Part shown: piece after piece, positions 5,932-6,962 of the stretch
Layout: each line of letters starts with the position of its first letter
How positions within the stretch are numbered: the stretch's first letter is position 1
Assembly (NCBI GenBank): GCA_026388615.1
Contig: JAPLJL010000447.1
Coordinates: 1 to 6,962, forward strand
Length of the DNA stretch: 6,962 bases
Direction of reading: 5' to 3'
Source: Pseudomonadota bacterium
GTDB taxonomy: Bacteria; Desulfobacterota; JAPLJL01
The notes under the pieces: model-generated
Told to the model about the DNA's origin: nothing
Seen by the model: only the letters and a program-made list of their open reading frames with translations
Databases searched by the model: none
Made by a program: the position numbers and the translations under genes

Positions 5932-5981
5932 ATTAGTCATTTGCCTTTTGATTAGTCATTAGAAATTAGGCATTAGACATT
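5932..5981. repeat. AT-rich heptamer array (ATTAGAC type), right arm
   Basis: Units ATTAGTC, ATTAGAA, ATTAGGC and ATTAGAC begin at 5951, 5958, 5965 and 5972, followed by ATT. A separate ATTAGTC plus ATTTGCC lies at 5932-5945, out of phase by 5 bases. Bases 5951-5981 are the reverse complement of 5853-5883 at 28 of 31 positions, so the two arrays form a long imperfect stem with a 67-base loop. The right array ends 6 bases past the stop codon of the upstream flavoprotein gene. Confidence 0.8.
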
Positions 5982-5987
5982 CGCAAT

Positions 5988-6962
5988 TTAAAAACCTAAA
6001 ACTTTCGTATTCATGATTCCGTCCGGGTCCATTTCCTTTTTCAGTTTTATCACCAGCTCCCGGTAAATCCCGAGCTTCGGGAACTGGCGGGAAAAGGCGT
6101 TGGCGAAGTCGCGGGGGATGAAGAGGTCCATGGCAATCATCATGTCCGCGCAGTCGGTCTCGAAGCGGCGGATGCGCTCCCGGTCCTCAGCGTCGCCCCG
6201 GTTGTACCACATGTCCAGCTCGAACCAGCAGCCCCGGCCCAGGGGAAAGGGCCCCTGGATGGCGGTGTGGGCCGGGTAAAGGGGCCGGTCCCACATTTTT
6301 TTGGAGAAGAACAGGCGGATAAAAGAAGGCGCCAGGGCCAGGCCGAGCAAGCGCCGGGCCATAACCCGCCAGCGCTTCTCCCCGGTTTTTTTCTGGACCT
6401 GATCGGCGGAGCGGTTCAAAAGGATGCCCAGGGCCCGGAGCTTGGTCCGGAGATTGTTCGGCGGGTTCAGGGGCTGGAAGTGCTTCTGGATGAGCAGGTT
6501 GAACTGCCGCGTGAGGTCGGGGATCCGGTCCATGGTGGTGGCGCAGCCGAGGAAATAAAAGCAGCCCCGCCAGCGCATGATCCCGCCCAGGGTGTAGCAC
6601 TTGCGGAAAACCAGATTCGCGAAATCGTCACCCCAGAGTCCCACGATATCGTAAAAGAGATCCATGACCGCCTTCTCGATGACGACGAAGCCGTGCTTCC
6701 GGGACAGTTCCTGCACCTTCTTTTCCCTGATCCGGACTTCCTCGGCGGTGCTCCCGGTCAGGGTGACCAGGACCAGGTCCTCGGGAAAGGCCAGGGCCAC
6801 CTCCTCCACGATCGGACCCATCAGGGCCGAGAGGGTGATGTTCGAGCTCTTGTAGATCTCATCGGCTACGTTCTCCCGGGCGATGTCATAGATGAAGTCG
6901 ATGATCTTGTCGGTGCTGTCCTTGAGCATGTCCTTGGCCCGGTAAATTATCATTTTCCGGTG
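5988..6962 (-). CDS. FAD-linked oxidase, C-terminal part (5' end beyond window)
   Basis: The frame stays open to the window edge (three further codons beyond the Met at 6953), and the visible 321 residues correspond only to the substrate/C-terminal half of a VAO/GlcD-type FAD-linked oxidase. The protein ends MDPDGIMNTKVLGF, the usual LDPxGIMNPGK-like terminus, and contains the GCWFELDMWY and GCFYFLGCATTMDRIP stretches in the substrate domain. No FAD-binding PCMH domain is visible. The internal Met at 6953 sits in what reads as the linker after that domain, so it is probably not the start. The gene is therefore a partial CDS cut by the window. It precedes the second flavoprotein gene by 143 bases on the same strand, and would be the GlcD-like, catalytic subunit of the putative three-gene set. 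A 4-cresol/vanillyl-alcohol-type oxidoreductase is the alternative. A genuinely truncated gene cannot be excluded. Confidence 0.8.
   Translation of the reverse strand, partial: HRKMIIYRAKDMLKDSTDKIIDFIYDIARENVADEIYKSSNITLSALMGPIVEEVALAFPEDLVLVTLTGSTAEEVRIREKKVQELSRKHGFVVIEKAVMDLFYDIVGLWGDDFANLVFRKCYTLGGIMRWRGCFYFLGCATTMDRIPDLTRQFNLLIQKHFQPLNPPNNLRTKLRALGILLNRSADQVQKKTGEKRWRVMARRLLGLALAPSFIRLFFSKKMWDRPLYPAHTAIQGPFPLGRGCWFELDMWYNRGDAEDRERIRRFETDCADMMIAMDLFIPRDFANAFSRQFPKLGIYRELVIKLKKEMDPDGIMNTKVLGF

Overview
This is a bacterial window with dense, GC-rich coding sequence separated by AT-richer, repeat-laden gaps. It looks like a metagenomic or environmental chromosome fragment. The lineage cannot be fixed from the sequence. 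The combination of anaerobe-style redox genes (two flavin-linked oxidase-type proteins plus a CCG-domain iron-sulfur protein), an aberrant YchF-like protein and heptamer repeats suggests a Desulfobacterota or other anaerobic environmental lineage; this is inference.

Left third, plus strand: a YgjP-type zinc metallopeptidase (12-575) is followed by a 317-base gap. The gap holds three consecutive hairpins (600-691) and a seven-unit heptamer array (764-812). Next comes a YchF-related protein (893-1918). Its C-terminal TGS-like domain is intact, but its P-loop has lost the GK[ST] residues.

Middle and right, minus strand: a short-chain dehydrogenase (2090-2938) faces the YchF-like gene. Upstream of it, in transcription order from the right edge, lie a 5'-truncated FAD-linked oxidase (5988 to beyond 6962), a second FAD-linked oxidase-like protein (4573-5844) and a two-[4Fe-4S], two-CCG iron-sulfur protein (3097-4377). 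These three resemble the D, E and F subunits of glycolate oxidase in order and domain content. They may form one complex that oxidises a hydroxyacid or other organic substrate and passes electrons through the Fe-S subunit. The substrate cannot be read from sequence.

The most unusual signal is outside the genes. Four of the five main intergenic gaps contain degenerate tandem arrays with a strict 7-base phase, and the words differ between gaps: GGTCATG-like, CGGTCGG/GACCGCC-like, ATGCYCT-like and AATGTCT/ATTAGAC-like. Several occur as facing, reverse-complementary pairs, including a 31-base imperfect inverted repeat between the two flavoprotein genes and a pair bracketing the dehydrogenase gene. 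The fifth gap carries a separate 89-base element with perfect 11-base terminal inverted repeats. No tRNA, rRNA, CRISPR array or transposase gene was seen.
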